Shown: positions 48,124 through 57,805, numbered from the stretch's first letter. The stretch is 64,000 nucleotides of DNA from SEAL01 sp032153715 (GCA_032153715.1 JALDYR010000001.1:310001-374000), one strand, 5' to 3'. Notes: generated from the letters alone by a model not told the origin. Translations and numbers: made by a program.

Positions 48124-48274
48124 AGTTATTAGTCCAATTGTTTTATATCTATATGATCATACCACATTTAAAGGGTTAGGTCACTATGTATCATGACAAC
48201 TCTCTCCATCAACGCGCCTCATAGAAGCGCACCCGAGAATGACTATGGTTTGTTATACTGACATACGTACCCTT

Positions 48275-50002
48275 ATGGCTAATATACATATCATCGACAC
48301 TCTAGGTGTCTTCACCGAGCCAAGCGACAACGAAACCATTAACTGGTCAAAAGTTGACTTCACTAACCTCGAAACTGATAGTCGCCTCGACCCCGCTGTC
48401 GCTGCTCGTATCACCAAGCGATTCACGAGTTACCTGCAAACAGTTAAGCCGCTTGGCTATGACAGCCTCAGTTTTGATGATCTCGCCCATCTGGTGAGTT
48501 TTACGTGGTATAGCCCAGCGCTTAAACGTCTCATTGATGACTATGTTGATCTGTACAAGGCACTCTTTGCCATTGCGCGCGATCACGACATGAAAGTCTT
48601 CGTAAATACCGATTATTTGTTTTATAACGATGACATTCACGCATACATGAAGCGAACACATCGCACAAATAGCGAGTTTTTTAGCGAGGTGCTTCAAAAG
48701 GCGTTTGAGGTCTTTCCTGAAATTGATGGGGTAATTCTGCGCATCGGAGAAAATGACGGCAAAGACGTTAAAAGTACTTTTCTTAGCAAGCTCGCCCTCC
48801 ACACCCCACAAAAAACTAACGCTTTGCTTCGCAAAATCCTCCCCCTTTTTGAGCAAGCCGGCAAGACACTGATTTTTCGCACCTGGACCGTGGGCGTCTA
48901 TCAAATCGGTGATTTGATCTGGAACCAACGAACATTCGATACGGTATTTAGCACGATCAAAAGCGACGCGCTGATCATCAGTATGAAGTTTGGCGACACG
49001 GACTTTATGCGCCACCTTTCGCTCAACCCACTCTTTCAAACGAATACGCACAAAAAAATTATCGAACTTCAAACCCGTCGTGAATGGGAAGGCATGGGTA
49101 CCTATCCGTCATTTGTTGGATGGGATTATTGGCAATACCTTCAAGAACTTCGCCATAACCCGACAATTGCCGGCATTCACGTCTGGTGTCAGACGGGTGG
49201 CTGGGCTAAATCAGCTTGGACAAACCTCACCTACCTAGAAAATAGTTCTTTCTGGAACGAACTAAATACCTATGTGACAATTACCATGTGGCGCGACCAG
49301 TGCTCACCTGAAACGGCCATCAACCTGTTTTGTCGCGACCACCAAATCCATGACACGGCAAAATTCATTGAGCTCTTACGATTGTCTGAAATTGCCATCA
49401 AGCAAGGCCTCTACATCCGTGAGCTTGCCGAGCAGCGACATTACTTCAGACGTTCACGCGTCCCAACCCTCCTATGGCATACCTGGGACCGTATCCTCCT
49501 GCAGCCAATCGCTATTTTCCTCATCCGCACTTTTGTCCGCCACCCCAAGCAAGCAATTGCCGAGGCTGATGCCGCCGTCGACGCAGTTCAGCGTATGCGC
49601 ACACTTGCGGGCGAACTTCAGCTTCCTGCGAGCGCCCTCACCTCGCTAGAATTCCAGCTCGCGAGCTTTACCCTCTTTGCTCAATTACGATGCTATATCC
49701 TCGGCAGTAACGATCAACTACCGCTCAAAGAGCTACAGGCGCACGCTGCAACATATATGCAACACTATCCGCAGCATTACACCATCCCGACTTTAACGCC
49801 GCTCAAGTCCACCTCGCGCTTTATTCACTACTCGAAATATCCGCTTGGATTGCTGCTACGCAATACGTCAATTTATCGCAAACGAGATCGCTTGCTGCTC
49901 GCCACCTCCCCGATCCAACGACAACTCGTTCGCTATTACCTACGCACCACCAAATCATACTTAAATGATCAATCGATGGGGATTGACGTCCTCTTTAAAT
50001 AA
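48275..50002 (+). CDS. GH67-like TIM-barrel glycosidase
   Basis: A 575-aa protein whose first 380 residues look like an alpha-glucuronidase-type barrel: TWYSPALKRLIDDYVDLYKALFAIAR, DGVILRIGENDGKD, IFRTWTVGVY, SMKFGDTDF, ELQTRREWEGMGTYPSFVGWDYW and GIHVWCQTGGW. The Glu in ENDG and in REWEG are candidate active-site residues. No signal peptide is seen. The C-terminal 190 residues are helical and basic. TATACT lies 15 nt before this ATG. With the GH5 enzyme it suggests use of plant- or host-derived sugars. Confidence 0.6.
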   Translation: MANIHIIDTLGVFTEPSDNETINWSKVDFTNLETDSRLDPAVAARITKRFTSYLQTVKPLGYDSLSFDDLAHLVSFTWYSPALKRLIDDYVDLYKALFAIARDHDMKVFVNTDYLFYNDDIHAYMKRTHRTNSEFFSEVLQKAFEVFPEIDGVILRIGENDGKDVKSTFLSKLALHTPQKTNALLRKILPLFEQAGKTLIFRTWTVGVYQIGDLIWNQRTFDTVFSTIKSDALIISMKFGDTDFMRHLSLNPLFQTNTHKKIIELQTRREWEGMGTYPSFVGWDYWQYLQELRHNPTIAGIHVWCQTGGWAKSAWTNLTYLENSSFWNELNTYVTITMWRDQCSPETAINLFCRDHQIHDTAKFIELLRLSEIAIKQGLYIRELAEQRHYFRRSRVPTLLWHTWDRILLQPIAIFLIRTFVRHPKQAIAEADAAVDAVQRMRTLAGELQLPASALTSLEFQLASFTLFAQLRCYILGSNDQLPLKELQAHAATYMQHYPQHYTIPTLTPLKSTSRFIHYSKYPLGLLLRNTSIYRKRDRLLLATSPIQRQLVRYYLRTTKSYLNDQSMGIDVLFK

Positions 50003-50031
50003 TCTGTACGAGAATTTGCTACACTATGACT

Positions 50032-50415
50032 ATGACGATCGACACCCTTCTTGCCTCGGCGGCTGTCCTGATTTTATTCGGACTCTGCATTTTCCAGCTA
50101 TTCCTGATTGCCGGCAAACCACTGGGGCATTTTGCATGGGGCGGACAACATCAGATCTTGCCGCGTAGCCTTCGCATCGGCAGTGCTATTTCCATACTGA
50201 TTTATATTGCCTGCAGTCTGATTATTCTAGCGCACGCCACTATGATCACGCCTCTGTTCAGCCCCTCCGTTCAGACGGGCATTATGTGGGCATTAACCGG
50301 GTATTTCACACTCGGTATTGGCCTAAATCTTATTTCGCGGAGTAAGCCCGAGCGTTATACGATGACCCCTATCGTGCTTATCCTGACCGGTATCTGCTTC
50401 TTGCTCGTTAAATAA
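50032..50415 (+). CDS. Four-helix membrane protein, unknown
   Basis: A 127-aa protein with four membrane helices and a GKPLGHFAWGGQHQILP loop between the first two. No family name is certain. The start at 50032 is chosen over an in-frame ATG at 50026 because a TACACT box ends at 50025, leaving the usual six nt. Downstream is pcm on the same strand. Confidence 0.6.
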   Translation: MTIDTLLASAAVLILFGLCIFQLFLIAGKPLGHFAWGGQHQILPRSLRIGSAISILIYIACSLIILAHATMITPLFSPSVQTGIMWALTGYFTLGIGLNLISRSKPERYTMTPIVLILTGICFLLVK

Positions 50416-50475
50416 TCGCTAGCAAAAATACTCAATCGATCTATCATAAGGATGTAATAACCGGAGGGCTAGGTC

Positions 50476-51030
50476 ATGAGTACTATTGATGACGCCTTTA
50501 CAGCAATTGATCGCGCGGATTTTGTATTACTAACAGCAAAAGATGCCGCCTATGACGATCGACCGCTGCCCATAGGTCACGGGCAGACTATTAGCCAGCC
50601 AAGCACGGTACGAAAAATGCTCGAATGGCTCGACGTCCAGCCTGGTCAACATGTCCTCGACATCGGCTCGGGATCAGGCTGGACAACTGCACTACTGTCT
50701 CATTTAGTCGGGCCAAAAGGACAGGTTGATGCCGTCGATGTCATTCCAGAGCTGGTTGAAATGGGACGGACAAATTGCAAGAAGCTTGATCTACAAAATG
50801 TACGTTTTTCGCTAACATCAAACGTCCTCGGTTTGCCACAATTTGCGCCGTATGATCGTATCCTTGTAAGCGCGGCCGGCGAATCTATTGACGAACAGCT
50901 GTACACTCAAGTGACGCCAGGGGGTAAAATCGTCATACCAATCCACAACTCAATTCTCGAAATCACCCACACCGATACTCGCCCACGCATCACCGAACAC
51001 TACGGCTACATATTCGTCCCGCTCCTCTAG
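50476..51030 (+). CDS. pcm: Protein-L-isoaspartate O-methyltransferase-like
   Basis: A 184-aa enzyme that methylates isoaspartyl residues in aged proteins. Motifs: GHGQTISQPSTVRKML (substrate loop, about 35-50), VLDIGSGSGWTTALL (AdoMet motif I, about 59-73), VDAVDVIPELVE, and YDRILVSAAGE. GGAGGGC precedes the ATG. It belongs to the protein-repair set with Hsp20 and Clp nearby. Confidence 0.9.
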   Translation: MSTIDDAFTAIDRADFVLLTAKDAAYDDRPLPIGHGQTISQPSTVRKMLEWLDVQPGQHVLDIGSGSGWTTALLSHLVGPKGQVDAVDVIPELVEMGRTNCKKLDLQNVRFSLTSNVLGLPQFAPYDRILVSAAGESIDEQLYTQVTPGGKIVIPIHNSILEITHTDTRPRITEHYGYIFVPLL

Positions 51031-51062
51031 CTCGTACTGAATGGCGGGAGTATGATAGCACT

Positions 51063-51275
51063 ATGGAAGAGCACATCGAATATCACATGGATGGTACTAT
51101 CCGGGTCAAAGGCCACAAGCTCGGCGACAAGGCGGAGGGTTACTGGGAATGGTTTCGCACGGACGGCACCAAGCTTCGCTCGGGGCACTTTGTCAAAGGA
51201 AACCCGACTGGCGAATGGGTGACCTATGACCAAAAAGGCGAGGTACATACAGTCACTGTTCTCAAAGAAAAATAG
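51063..51275 (+). CDS. MORN/YwqK-like repeat protein
   Basis: A 70-aa protein with two to three short beta-repeats: GYWEWFRTDGTKLRSGHFVKG then GEWVTYDQKGEV, as in MORN or YwqK antitoxin-like proteins. No toxin partner is adjacent. TATGAT ends six nt before the ATG. Confidence 0.7.
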   Translation: MEEHIEYHMDGTIRVKGHKLGDKAEGYWEWFRTDGTKLRSGHFVKGNPTGEWVTYDQKGEVHTVTVLKEK

Positions 51276-51304
51276 CGCCATGCATTGCTGACGCTAATTA
51301 ATTA

Positions 51305-51724
51305 CTACTTGCCGATGGTGATCTTTTTTGGCTCCGGCAGCTCCCTAAATGGTACTGTCACCTTAAGGACCCCCTGGTTCATTACGGCTTCAATATGATC
51401 TTCGTCAGCCGCTTCAGGGAGGCGAATACGGCGATAAAAGCTACTGCTGCTCTCGCGGACAATATATTTCTTGCTTTTATCTTTTTCTTCTTCGTGACGC
51501 TCCGCCCGAATGACAAGCGAACCTTTGTCGATTTGAATGTCGATATCCTTTTGATCAAAGTTCGGCAAGTGCGCCTCCACCGTCAGCTGCTTGTCATCGC
51601 TCGTATAAACATCGGTCGTTGGCATTTGCAGACTTTTCGTTGACATAAACCAGTCGTCCGATAATAGCTGTCGTTGCAATGCCTGAATTTCCGCAAATGG
51701 GTCAAATCTAGTTAAGCTACTCAT
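51305..51724 (-). CDS. Hsp20 family small heat-shock protein
   Basis: A 139-aa alpha-crystallin-type chaperone: N-terminal FDPFAEIQALQRQL, alpha-crystallin domain (about 42-130) with VEAHLPNFDQKDIDIQ and the conserved GVLKVTVPF. It binds unfolding proteins without ATP. AAGGAGG eight nt before the ATG sets the start. A perfect CIRCE element 70 nt upstream shows HrcA control. Confidence 0.93.
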   Translation of the reverse strand: MSSLTRFDPFAEIQALQRQLLSDDWFMSTKSLQMPTTDVYTSDDKQLTVEAHLPNFDQKDIDIQIDKGSLVIRAERHEEEKDKSKKYIVRESSSSFYRRIRLPEAADEDHIEAVMNQGVLKVTVPFRELPEPKKITIGK

Positions 51725-51794
51725 AATAACCTCCTTTTCATTTGATTGTTGATTCGCGAAAAGGCTTACCTTTTCTATATCCATAATACAAGCA

Positions 51795-51821
51795 TTAGCA
51801 CTCTAGCGTCAAGAGTGCTAA
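51795..51821. promoter_or_regulatory. CIRCE operator (HrcA binding site)
   Basis: TTAGCACTC-N9-GAGTGCTAA, identical to the consensus in both arms and spacer length. It lies in the promoter region of the Hsp20 gene. Confidence 0.95.
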
Positions 51822-51909
51822 TTTCTATATCGCACGAGTAAAATTTATTACAGTCAGTCACACGTAATAATGCTACTCTATGAGTACAAGCTTAGAGGAG
51901 AGGAGTAGT

Positions 51910-52284
51910 ATGAATAAATTACCCGTTCGCTTGCACACGATCATCGGTCTTATTATCGGCGTCGCCCTCCTGATCGCTCCTTGGCTATTTGCGTTCAGTA
52001 CCCTCAGCGGCGCCGCGGTATCGACGGCAATATTAATTGGCATCTTACTTATCGCCAACGAACTCACCTCACCAAGCACACTCAGCCCGCTTAAGCTCAC
52101 CTCTTTACGCGCTCACCTGATGATTGATATTGTTCTCGGTATCCTCCTGACTGCATCGCCGTGGCTCTTTGACTTTGCAGATCAACCCCTCAACGCTTGG
52201 CTGCCGCACGTTGTCGTCGGCCTCGTTATTGTGGCGGTTGCGCTACTGAGTAACAATACTGACGAAGAACACCGGGCGCTTTAA
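51910..52284 (+). CDS. SPW-repeat membrane protein
   Basis: A 124-aa protein with two SPW repeats, IAPWLFAFS (about 23) and ASPWLFDFAD (about 84), each in a pair of membrane helices. The family is of unknown function. GAGGAGAGGAG before this ATG decides the start. Confidence 0.8.
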   Translation: MNKLPVRLHTIIGLIIGVALLIAPWLFAFSTLSGAAVSTAILIGILLIANELTSPSTLSPLKLTSLRAHLMIDIVLGILLTASPWLFDFADQPLNAWLPHVVVGLVIVAVALLSNNTDEEHRAL

Positions 52285-52294
52285 GGCAGTTGTC

Positions 52295-52810
52295 ATGGAA
52301 CCACTGATCATCTACCATGAAGCATCCCCTGATTCACTCGATCAAATTTCTAGCTCAGGCTTACGTTGCACGCCCCGCGATACGAGCGATGATGAGCCGG
52401 CCATCACGAGAACCAATCGCCTCCTTGATGACCTGCGTCCAGCAGCAGCAATCGAAGCGGACATTAGCCGCAATAATAATTTATACGCCTACGTCGGCAT
52501 TGACGATAAAATTGTCGACATCACCGACGGCAACCATGTCGAGCTGACACACTTCGTCAAACATAATGCAAATGCCGTCCTTCGTCTTCAGGTCGATCCC
52601 CATCGCTGCTTTGTGTCTGACCTTGACCAATATGATGCGATTCACGCTGCGCTTACGAGCACCGCAATTGCCAAGCTTGAAATAATGGCGCAGCGCTACT
52701 GGGAGGGAATTATCCCACTCCACATATTTAAGATTGGCGATATTCGTCGTCCCGAAGTAATGATCACCTATGATTTGCAACCATCCGAAATTCGCTTACT
52801 TGAATCCTAA
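52295..52810 (+). CDS. Hypothetical protein, ADP-ribosyltransferase-like start
   Basis: A 171-aa soluble protein. The opening MEPLIIYHEASPDSLDQISSSGL resembles the Y-H-x-T/S and helix of ADP-ribosyltransferase or Tpt1-type folds; the rest is not recognised. It follows the SPW gene by ten nt with no clear ribosome site, so it is probably in the same transcript. The assignment to a fold is tentative. Confidence 0.5.
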   Translation: MEPLIIYHEASPDSLDQISSSGLRCTPRDTSDDEPAITRTNRLLDDLRPAAAIEADISRNNNLYAYVGIDDKIVDITDGNHVELTHFVKHNANAVLRLQVDPHRCFVSDLDQYDAIHAALTSTAIAKLEIMAQRYWEGIIPLHIFKIGDIRRPEVMITYDLQPSEIRLLES

Positions 52811-52841
52811 CTAAGCACTGACTTCTCTTGCCGTAGGAGCG

Positions 52842-53225
52842 TTAACGACTGCGACGCTTCTTCTTTTCAACCCGTTTTTGCATACGCTTAATATTCTTTT
52901 CCAAGCTCACATCACTCTCTTCTTCTGCTTCGACCAAGTCACTATCGGTAATATTTTGCTTTTTCATGAGAGCGTCGAGCTTGATATTGATCGCCAGATT
53001 ATCACGGTTTTGCGTGTTTTGAATAATAAATACCATCAAAAAAGTAATGATCGTCGTGCTCGTATTAATAACAAGCTGCCAGGTGTCCGAAAAGCCCAAT
53101 AATGGCCCGCTCGCTCCCCATAACAGCAGCAGCGCAAGCGCCCCTACAAACACCGCCGGTCGCCCCAGTAACGCTGATACTTTTGACGTAAAGTTTGTAA
53201 AAAGAGTATTAAGCTTCTTGTTCAT
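52842..53225 (-). CDS. Low-affinity iron permease-like (PF04120-type) membrane protein
   Basis: A 127-aa protein with two membrane helices and the family pattern VINTSTTIITFLMVFIIQNTQNRDNLAINIKLDALM. The C-terminus is a basic helix ending KKKRRSR. Despite the name, a role in iron uptake is unproven for short members. AGGAGG before the ATG. Confidence 0.8.
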   Translation of the reverse strand: MNKKLNTLFTNFTSKVSALLGRPAVFVGALALLLLWGASGPLLGFSDTWQLVINTSTTIITFLMVFIIQNTQNRDNLAINIKLDALMKKQNITDSDLVEAEEESDVSLEKNIKRMQKRVEKKKRRSR

Positions 53226-53260
53226 GCCACCTCCTTGGTTGTACTCTCAGTATAATCCGT

Positions 53261-53659
53261 TTAGTTCATCATCAATATAGCGAACTGAAGACAGGTCGCA
53301 AAGCTAACCCATAACAAGTACGGAACTTGCATGACACTCACCCATCGAGCGCGCCTAAACATAACGCTCATAATCCATACAATCGAGCCAAGCACAATTA
53401 AAATATCAACCGCCGCCAGAAGCGGTAGCTGCAAGTTAAAAAAGAGCGGCGTATAGAGAGCGTTGGCGATTAAATTAACAATAAATGGCACGAGCAATAC
53501 GCGCGGCCATCGCTTCTTGGCAATCACTTGATAAAATACATAGCTAAAACTAATCGCAATCAGCACATACAATATCGGCCAGACAATCCCAAAAAGATTA
53601 CTTGGCGGTGCCCATGATGGCAACGCGAGGGACGTGTAATATGATTCGTAATTCATCAT
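53261..53659 (-). CDS. tspO: TspO/MBR family protein
   Basis: A 132-aa five-helix membrane protein: YYTSLALPSWAPPSNLFGIVWPILYVLIAISF matches the TspO N-terminal W-x-P and W-P-x-LY pattern, and FFNLQLPLLAAVDI the third helix. TspO binds tetrapyrroles and acts in stress signalling. It overlaps the 3' end of the Clp gene (ATGATGA), so it is co-expressed with it. Confidence 0.85.
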   Translation of the reverse strand: MMNYESYYTSLALPSWAPPSNLFGIVWPILYVLIAISFSYVFYQVIAKKRWPRVLLVPFIVNLIANALYTPLFFNLQLPLLAAVDILIVLGSIVWIMSVMFRRARWVSVMQVPYLLWVSFATCLQFAILMMN

Positions 53660-56115
53660 CCCTCCTTCGGAGCAACCGACGCCGGTGGAAGCGGTTGTGC
53701 AATCTGAGCTGCTTGCTCAGCGGTACCAAGGATTTGCTGCACTTGTGCTAACGTCACATCAATCACACTCCCTGGCGCAACCGTACCTGAGAGCATTTGC
53801 TTGGCAACCAAGTTCTCGACCGCGCGCTGAACGATGCGGCGCATCGGACGAGCGCCTAGTCGTGGATCATAGCCTTTGTCAACGAGAAATAGCTTTGCGT
53901 CCTCAGTCACGCTAACGGTAATTTTTTGCAAAGCCATTTGCTTGTTGATACCTGCAAGCATCAAATCAATCACTTGCACGAGCTCTGTCTTGTTAAGTGG
54001 TCGGAAAACGACAATTTCATCAAAGCGGTTCAAAAATTCAGGGCGGAACTGATTAGTGTTAATCAGTTCATCAGTAAACTGTTGTTCAAAATCTTCAAGC
54101 TTGTAGCCGCGCTCAATATATTCACGGATGCGGTCAGCGCCAGCATTTGAAGTGGCAATCACAATCGCGTCACGAAAACTCACTTCACGATTTTTAATAT
54201 CGCGCAAAATTCCCTCATCAAGTAGCTGCAGTAATGTCGTTAGCACTTGCGGATGAGCCTTTTCGATCTCGTCTAGAAGCACGACGCTAAATGGTTGTTT
54301 CATTGCCTGCGCCGTCAGGCTGGTTGGATCATCAGCCCCGTCGGCAATTAAGCGTGACACATCCTCGGGACGAACGTACTCGTTCAAGTCAAGACGAATC
54401 ATGCGCCCCTCGCCGCCAAAGTATACGTCGGCAAGCGCCTTTGCTAGTTCTGTCTTACCAACACCGGTTGGTCCAAGAAACAAGAACGTGCCAATCGGAC
54501 GATTTTGATTACGCACCCCGGCCCGTGCACGACGGAGGGCGTCGCTCACCACCTGAACGGCGCGAGTTTGGTTAATCATCCGCTTATGGATTAAATCTTC
54601 AAGATGTAGCAGCTTCTCGCGCTCGGCGTCGTCGTTAGCGACACCAACCTTAATATCCATCGTCTGCTCAATTGCCGCATGAACCGAGTTACCCGTAACA
54701 ATGCCATTTTCACTGTAGCCTGCCGCACTCTCAAGCAGTTTAAGCGCCCGTCCTGGCATTGCTAGATCATGAACGTAGCGCTCACTGAGACGATATGCTT
54801 CAGCCAGCGACTGATACATGTAACTAACATGACGCTGGAACTCGGTAATAATCAACTGATCCTGCATAACCGCGATTGTCTCTTCGCGACTCGCTGGGGC
54901 GATACTAATGCGATTAAGGGCGTTAATAAGCGATGGATTACGCTGGCCAATCTGCAAATACCGCTGCTCGTCCATCGTCAGGATAACCCGTAGGTTACCA
55001 GCCTCAAGAATAGGCAGCAGGATATTTGTCAGATCAACCGACCCGACTCCTTCTTCAAAGAACAATTGGGCGTTATCGAGACAGATAATAATATTCTTGG
55101 CATGATACGCCTCGCCGAGCACTTCCATAATCAGCCCTTCCAGTTCGCCCCGCCCTGGTGCAGCTGCAATCAATGCCGATGAGTCTAGCAGAAAGACCTG
55201 TCGAAACTTGAGACTCGATGGCAGCTTGGCATTTGCGTCGAGCAAGCGCTCGGCAAACGCATGAACGATCGTCGTCTTGCCGACACCAGCTGGACCGACC
55301 AACGCGGCATTTTGTCGACCACCCGCTCCAAATGTATCGATTAATTGATCAAGCGCCTTCGCGTGCGCTTCAAGCTCAACGTTCATACGTCCGCCGGCCG
55401 CGTCGCTCAAGTTAACCCCAAAGCGCTTTAATAGGGGAATGTAGCCAAACGAGAAGTCGCGCGCAATGCCGCCGGTTCGTTTTGGCGCCTTGCTCTTTGC
55501 GATGAGCTCGCGAATATGATCGTACCAGCGCACGCCGCTATACAAATCTTCGATATCAAGCTGCATGTGCGCAAGGAGGGTTTCATACTGCGGAAAGCTT
55601 TTTAAAATCGCCACCGTCAGCACGCCCCCTGAAATATGCTCGCTGGCTGTTTGTGCGCGAATGTCGAGCGCGTTTTGCCAAATTGCCTGCGTCTCGGCGG
55701 CATTATCAGAAGTAATATTCAATAGAAAGTTTGCCGTAATGCCAAAGCGAAGCCCAAAAAATTGTCCACCCTGCACCCTACCGACAGCTGCCGCAAGGTC
55801 TTTTGGCGTGGGATGTTCGCCAAGCTGCCCTAAAATATCACCAGAGAGCACTTGGTCAATCGTCACCTGATTCGTCGGTGATGGAAGGTGATGCAAATGA
55901 CCACTCCACCATTCGTGAACCATAAGTGGAAGTGCTGCAAAACCGACAATCAGCCAACCAATTGACAGCCCACCGACAACCAATGCCACTCCGCCAAGCG
56001 CAAACACGAGCGTCGTCACGAGGAGGATGATCCGCAAAGGTTTCGTCAGTCGCGCGCCAAACCGAGCCTTCACGGCGCGTTCGCTCGCATAATTAAACGT
56101 AGCCGATTGATCCAT
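53656..56115 (-). CDS. Membrane-anchored double-AAA+ Clp ATPase (ClpC-like)
   Basis: An 819-aa Hsp100 ATPase. Residues 28-75 form two membrane helices, unusual for ClpC/ClpB. A ClpN-like helical region follows (about 85-200), then AAA1 with Walker A GPAGVGKTT (about 280), AAA2 with GPTGVGKTELAKALADVYFGGEG (about 540, split motif GPTGVGKT), Walker B VVLLDEIEKAHP, sensor RFDEIVVF and a C-terminal D2-small domain with DPRLGARPMRRIVQ. The tether would place unfolding at the membrane. TGATG overlap with the upstream membrane protein fixes the start. Confidence 0.88.
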   Translation of the reverse strand: MDQSATFNYASERAVKARFGARLTKPLRIILLVTTLVFALGGVALVVGGLSIGWLIVGFAALPLMVHEWWSGHLHHLPSPTNQVTIDQVLSGDILGQLGEHPTPKDLAAAVGRVQGGQFFGLRFGITANFLLNITSDNAAETQAIWQNALDIRAQTASEHISGGVLTVAILKSFPQYETLLAHMQLDIEDLYSGVRWYDHIRELIAKSKAPKRTGGIARDFSFGYIPLLKRFGVNLSDAAGGRMNVELEAHAKALDQLIDTFGAGGRQNAALVGPAGVGKTTIVHAFAERLLDANAKLPSSLKFRQVFLLDSSALIAAAPGRGELEGLIMEVLGEAYHAKNIIICLDNAQLFFEEGVGSVDLTNILLPILEAGNLRVILTMDEQRYLQIGQRNPSLINALNRISIAPASREETIAVMQDQLIITEFQRHVSYMYQSLAEAYRLSERYVHDLAMPGRALKLLESAAGYSENGIVTGNSVHAAIEQTMDIKVGVANDDAEREKLLHLEDLIHKRMINQTRAVQVVSDALRRARAGVRNQNRPIGTFLFLGPTGVGKTELAKALADVYFGGEGRMIRLDLNEYVRPEDVSRLIADGADDPTSLTAQAMKQPFSVVLLDEIEKAHPQVLTTLLQLLDEGILRDIKNREVSFRDAIVIATSNAGADRIREYIERGYKLEDFEQQFTDELINTNQFRPEFLNRFDEIVVFRPLNKTELVQVIDLMLAGINKQMALQKITVSVTEDAKLFLVDKGYDPRLGARPMRRIVQRAVENLVAKQMLSGTVAPGSVIDVTLAQVQQILGTAEQAAQIAQPLPPASVAPKEG

Positions 56116-56489
56116 CAAATAACCCATCCTAAGACCGCAAGGACTAGTCCGATAGCTGGCAACGCTGGCACGAATGCCCACGCGGCAAGAATAAACACGC
56201 CGAACAACGCTTGCAACGCAATTGTAATCAGACCAATCACCAAAATAACTAATCGAACCATCGCACCAATTACTCGCGAGATAAGCTTGTCTGCGAGTGC
56301 ATGTAGCTGCACGCCAAGCGGACCATCAACCTGACCAGCCGAGATCTGACGAAAGGGTGAAAATAATGTTTTAAGCAGTAAGCCAATGGAGAAGTAATCC
56401 ATTACACCCTCAAGACGGCCATTGACCAGTAATGCACGACGACGCCAGCCGGCACCGTACCACCACTTAAAAAGACTGAGAAAAAGCAT
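56115..56489 (-). CDS. Membrane protein coupled to the Clp ATPase
   Basis: A 124-aa protein with two to three membrane helices (about 75-120) and a basic, amphipathic N-terminal half (MLFLSLFKWWYGAGWRRRALL). Its stop codon overlaps the start of the Clp gene (TGATG), so the two are made together and may form a complex. No family is recognised. Confidence 0.65.
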   Translation of the reverse strand: MLFLSLFKWWYGAGWRRRALLVNGRLEGVMDYFSIGLLLKTLFSPFRQISAGQVDGPLGVQLHALADKLISRVIGAMVRLVILVIGLITIALQALFGVFILAAWAFVPALPAIGLVLAVLGWVI

Positions 56490-56533
56490 AATCACATTAT
56501 AGCACTAAGGAACGTGCGGTATAATAGTCATAT

Positions 56534-57805
56534 ATGTCAAAACCTTACGTAACCCTGCTCGGCAAAGCCGTCAGATATGCCGCACGCCTTCGCGGCGGTG
56601 GCTCTGCCCTTCCTGGCTTGTTTGTTGAAAAAATTGATCCGCACTTCGTCCGCGATACCTTGTCGCAGCTAGAGCATGGCGTCGTCCTCGTTAGCGGTAC
56701 TAATGGCAAAACGACGACGACAAAAATGGTCGTCGCCCTCCTTGAAAGCCAGGGTCTCAAGGTGTTTACCAACCGAACCGGTAGCAATTTTTCACGCGGC
56801 GTTGCCGCTGCACTACTTGGCGAGGTTGATGGCAGAGGTAAACTTGACGCTGACATCGCCGTGCTTGAGCTTGACGAAGCACACGCCGTTCATTTCGTAG
56901 CCCACGTGCCACCACGCTACAGTCTCCTTTTGAACGTCATGCGCGACCAACTGGATCGATTTGGTGAAATCGATAAAACAGCGACCATGCTGCAAAAAAT
57001 TGCTGAAGCAACCACCGACACTGTCGTGCTGAACCGCGAAGACCCTCGCGTCTGCGCAATCGCCAAAGCTATCACTAATAAACAGATCGTCTATTTCGGT
57101 CTCGACAGCTCGCTACGCGACACTTTCCCTAGCGATGACACGCTTCACGGCGGCGCAGTGACAGCTGACAAGCTGCCAAATGCCGCTGTCAGTTTGGCGG
57201 CGTTTAATGGCAATGATGCGACATTTACGATAGGTAACGAAAACGTCACGACGCCGTTAAAACTTGAAGGGATTTACAATATTTATAACGCCGCTGCCGC
57301 ACTTGCATTAACACGCGCAATCACCGGTGAAGCGACTGATAAAACCAAGCTTATTGCCGCACTTGCCGACATTACCCCGGCATTTGGACGCGGAGAAAAA
57401 TTAACAATTGGCGGCAAGCCCCTCGAACTTGTCCTTGTCAAAAACCCAAGCGGCTTCCGATTAGGGCTGCAATCCTTTGACCCAACTGGCTATGCCACAA
57501 TGATCGCCATTAATGACAACTACGCCGACGGTCGTGATATGAGCTGGCTGTGGGATGTTGAGTTTGCCAGCCTTCGTCCAGCTGGCGTCGCCGAGATCAC
57601 TGGCGCTCGCGCCTACGACATGGCGCTACGTATGCAATACGACGAGGTTGACGTGTCCCACATCGACACCGATCCTGCTCGCGCCTTGCAACACTTCATT
57701 AATAACAATAGCGACTTGCCAAAGCGCATTTACTGCACATATACCGCAATGCTTGCCCTGCGGCGAGAGCTGGCTAAAATTACTGACGTGGAGGTTATCT
57801 CATGA
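56534..57805 (+). CDS. murT: Lipid II isoglutaminyl synthase, MurT subunit
   Basis: A 423-aa Mur-ligase-fold enzyme that with GatD amidates the D-Glu of lipid II. Motifs: VVLVSGTNGKTTTTKMV (P-loop, about 50-66), NRTGSNFSRGVAAAL, ELDEAHAV, LNVMRDQLDRFGEI and a C-terminal DUF1727 domain with NDNYADGRDMSWLWDV. The Cys4 zinc ribbon of the Staphylococcus enzyme is not seen; the NREDPRVCAIAKAI segment has one Cys. TATAAT eight nt before the ATG. It overlaps gatD by four nt (ATGA). Confidence 0.92.
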   Translation: MSKPYVTLLGKAVRYAARLRGGGSALPGLFVEKIDPHFVRDTLSQLEHGVVLVSGTNGKTTTTKMVVALLESQGLKVFTNRTGSNFSRGVAAALLGEVDGRGKLDADIAVLELDEAHAVHFVAHVPPRYSLLLNVMRDQLDRFGEIDKTATMLQKIAEATTDTVVLNREDPRVCAIAKAITNKQIVYFGLDSSLRDTFPSDDTLHGGAVTADKLPNAAVSLAAFNGNDATFTIGNENVTTPLKLEGIYNIYNAAAALALTRAITGEATDKTKLIAALADITPAFGRGEKLTIGGKPLELVLVKNPSGFRLGLQSFDPTGYATMIAINDNYADGRDMSWLWDVEFASLRPAGVAEITGARAYDMALRMQYDEVDVSHIDTDPARALQHFINNNSDLPKRIYCTYTAMLALRRELAKITDVEVIS

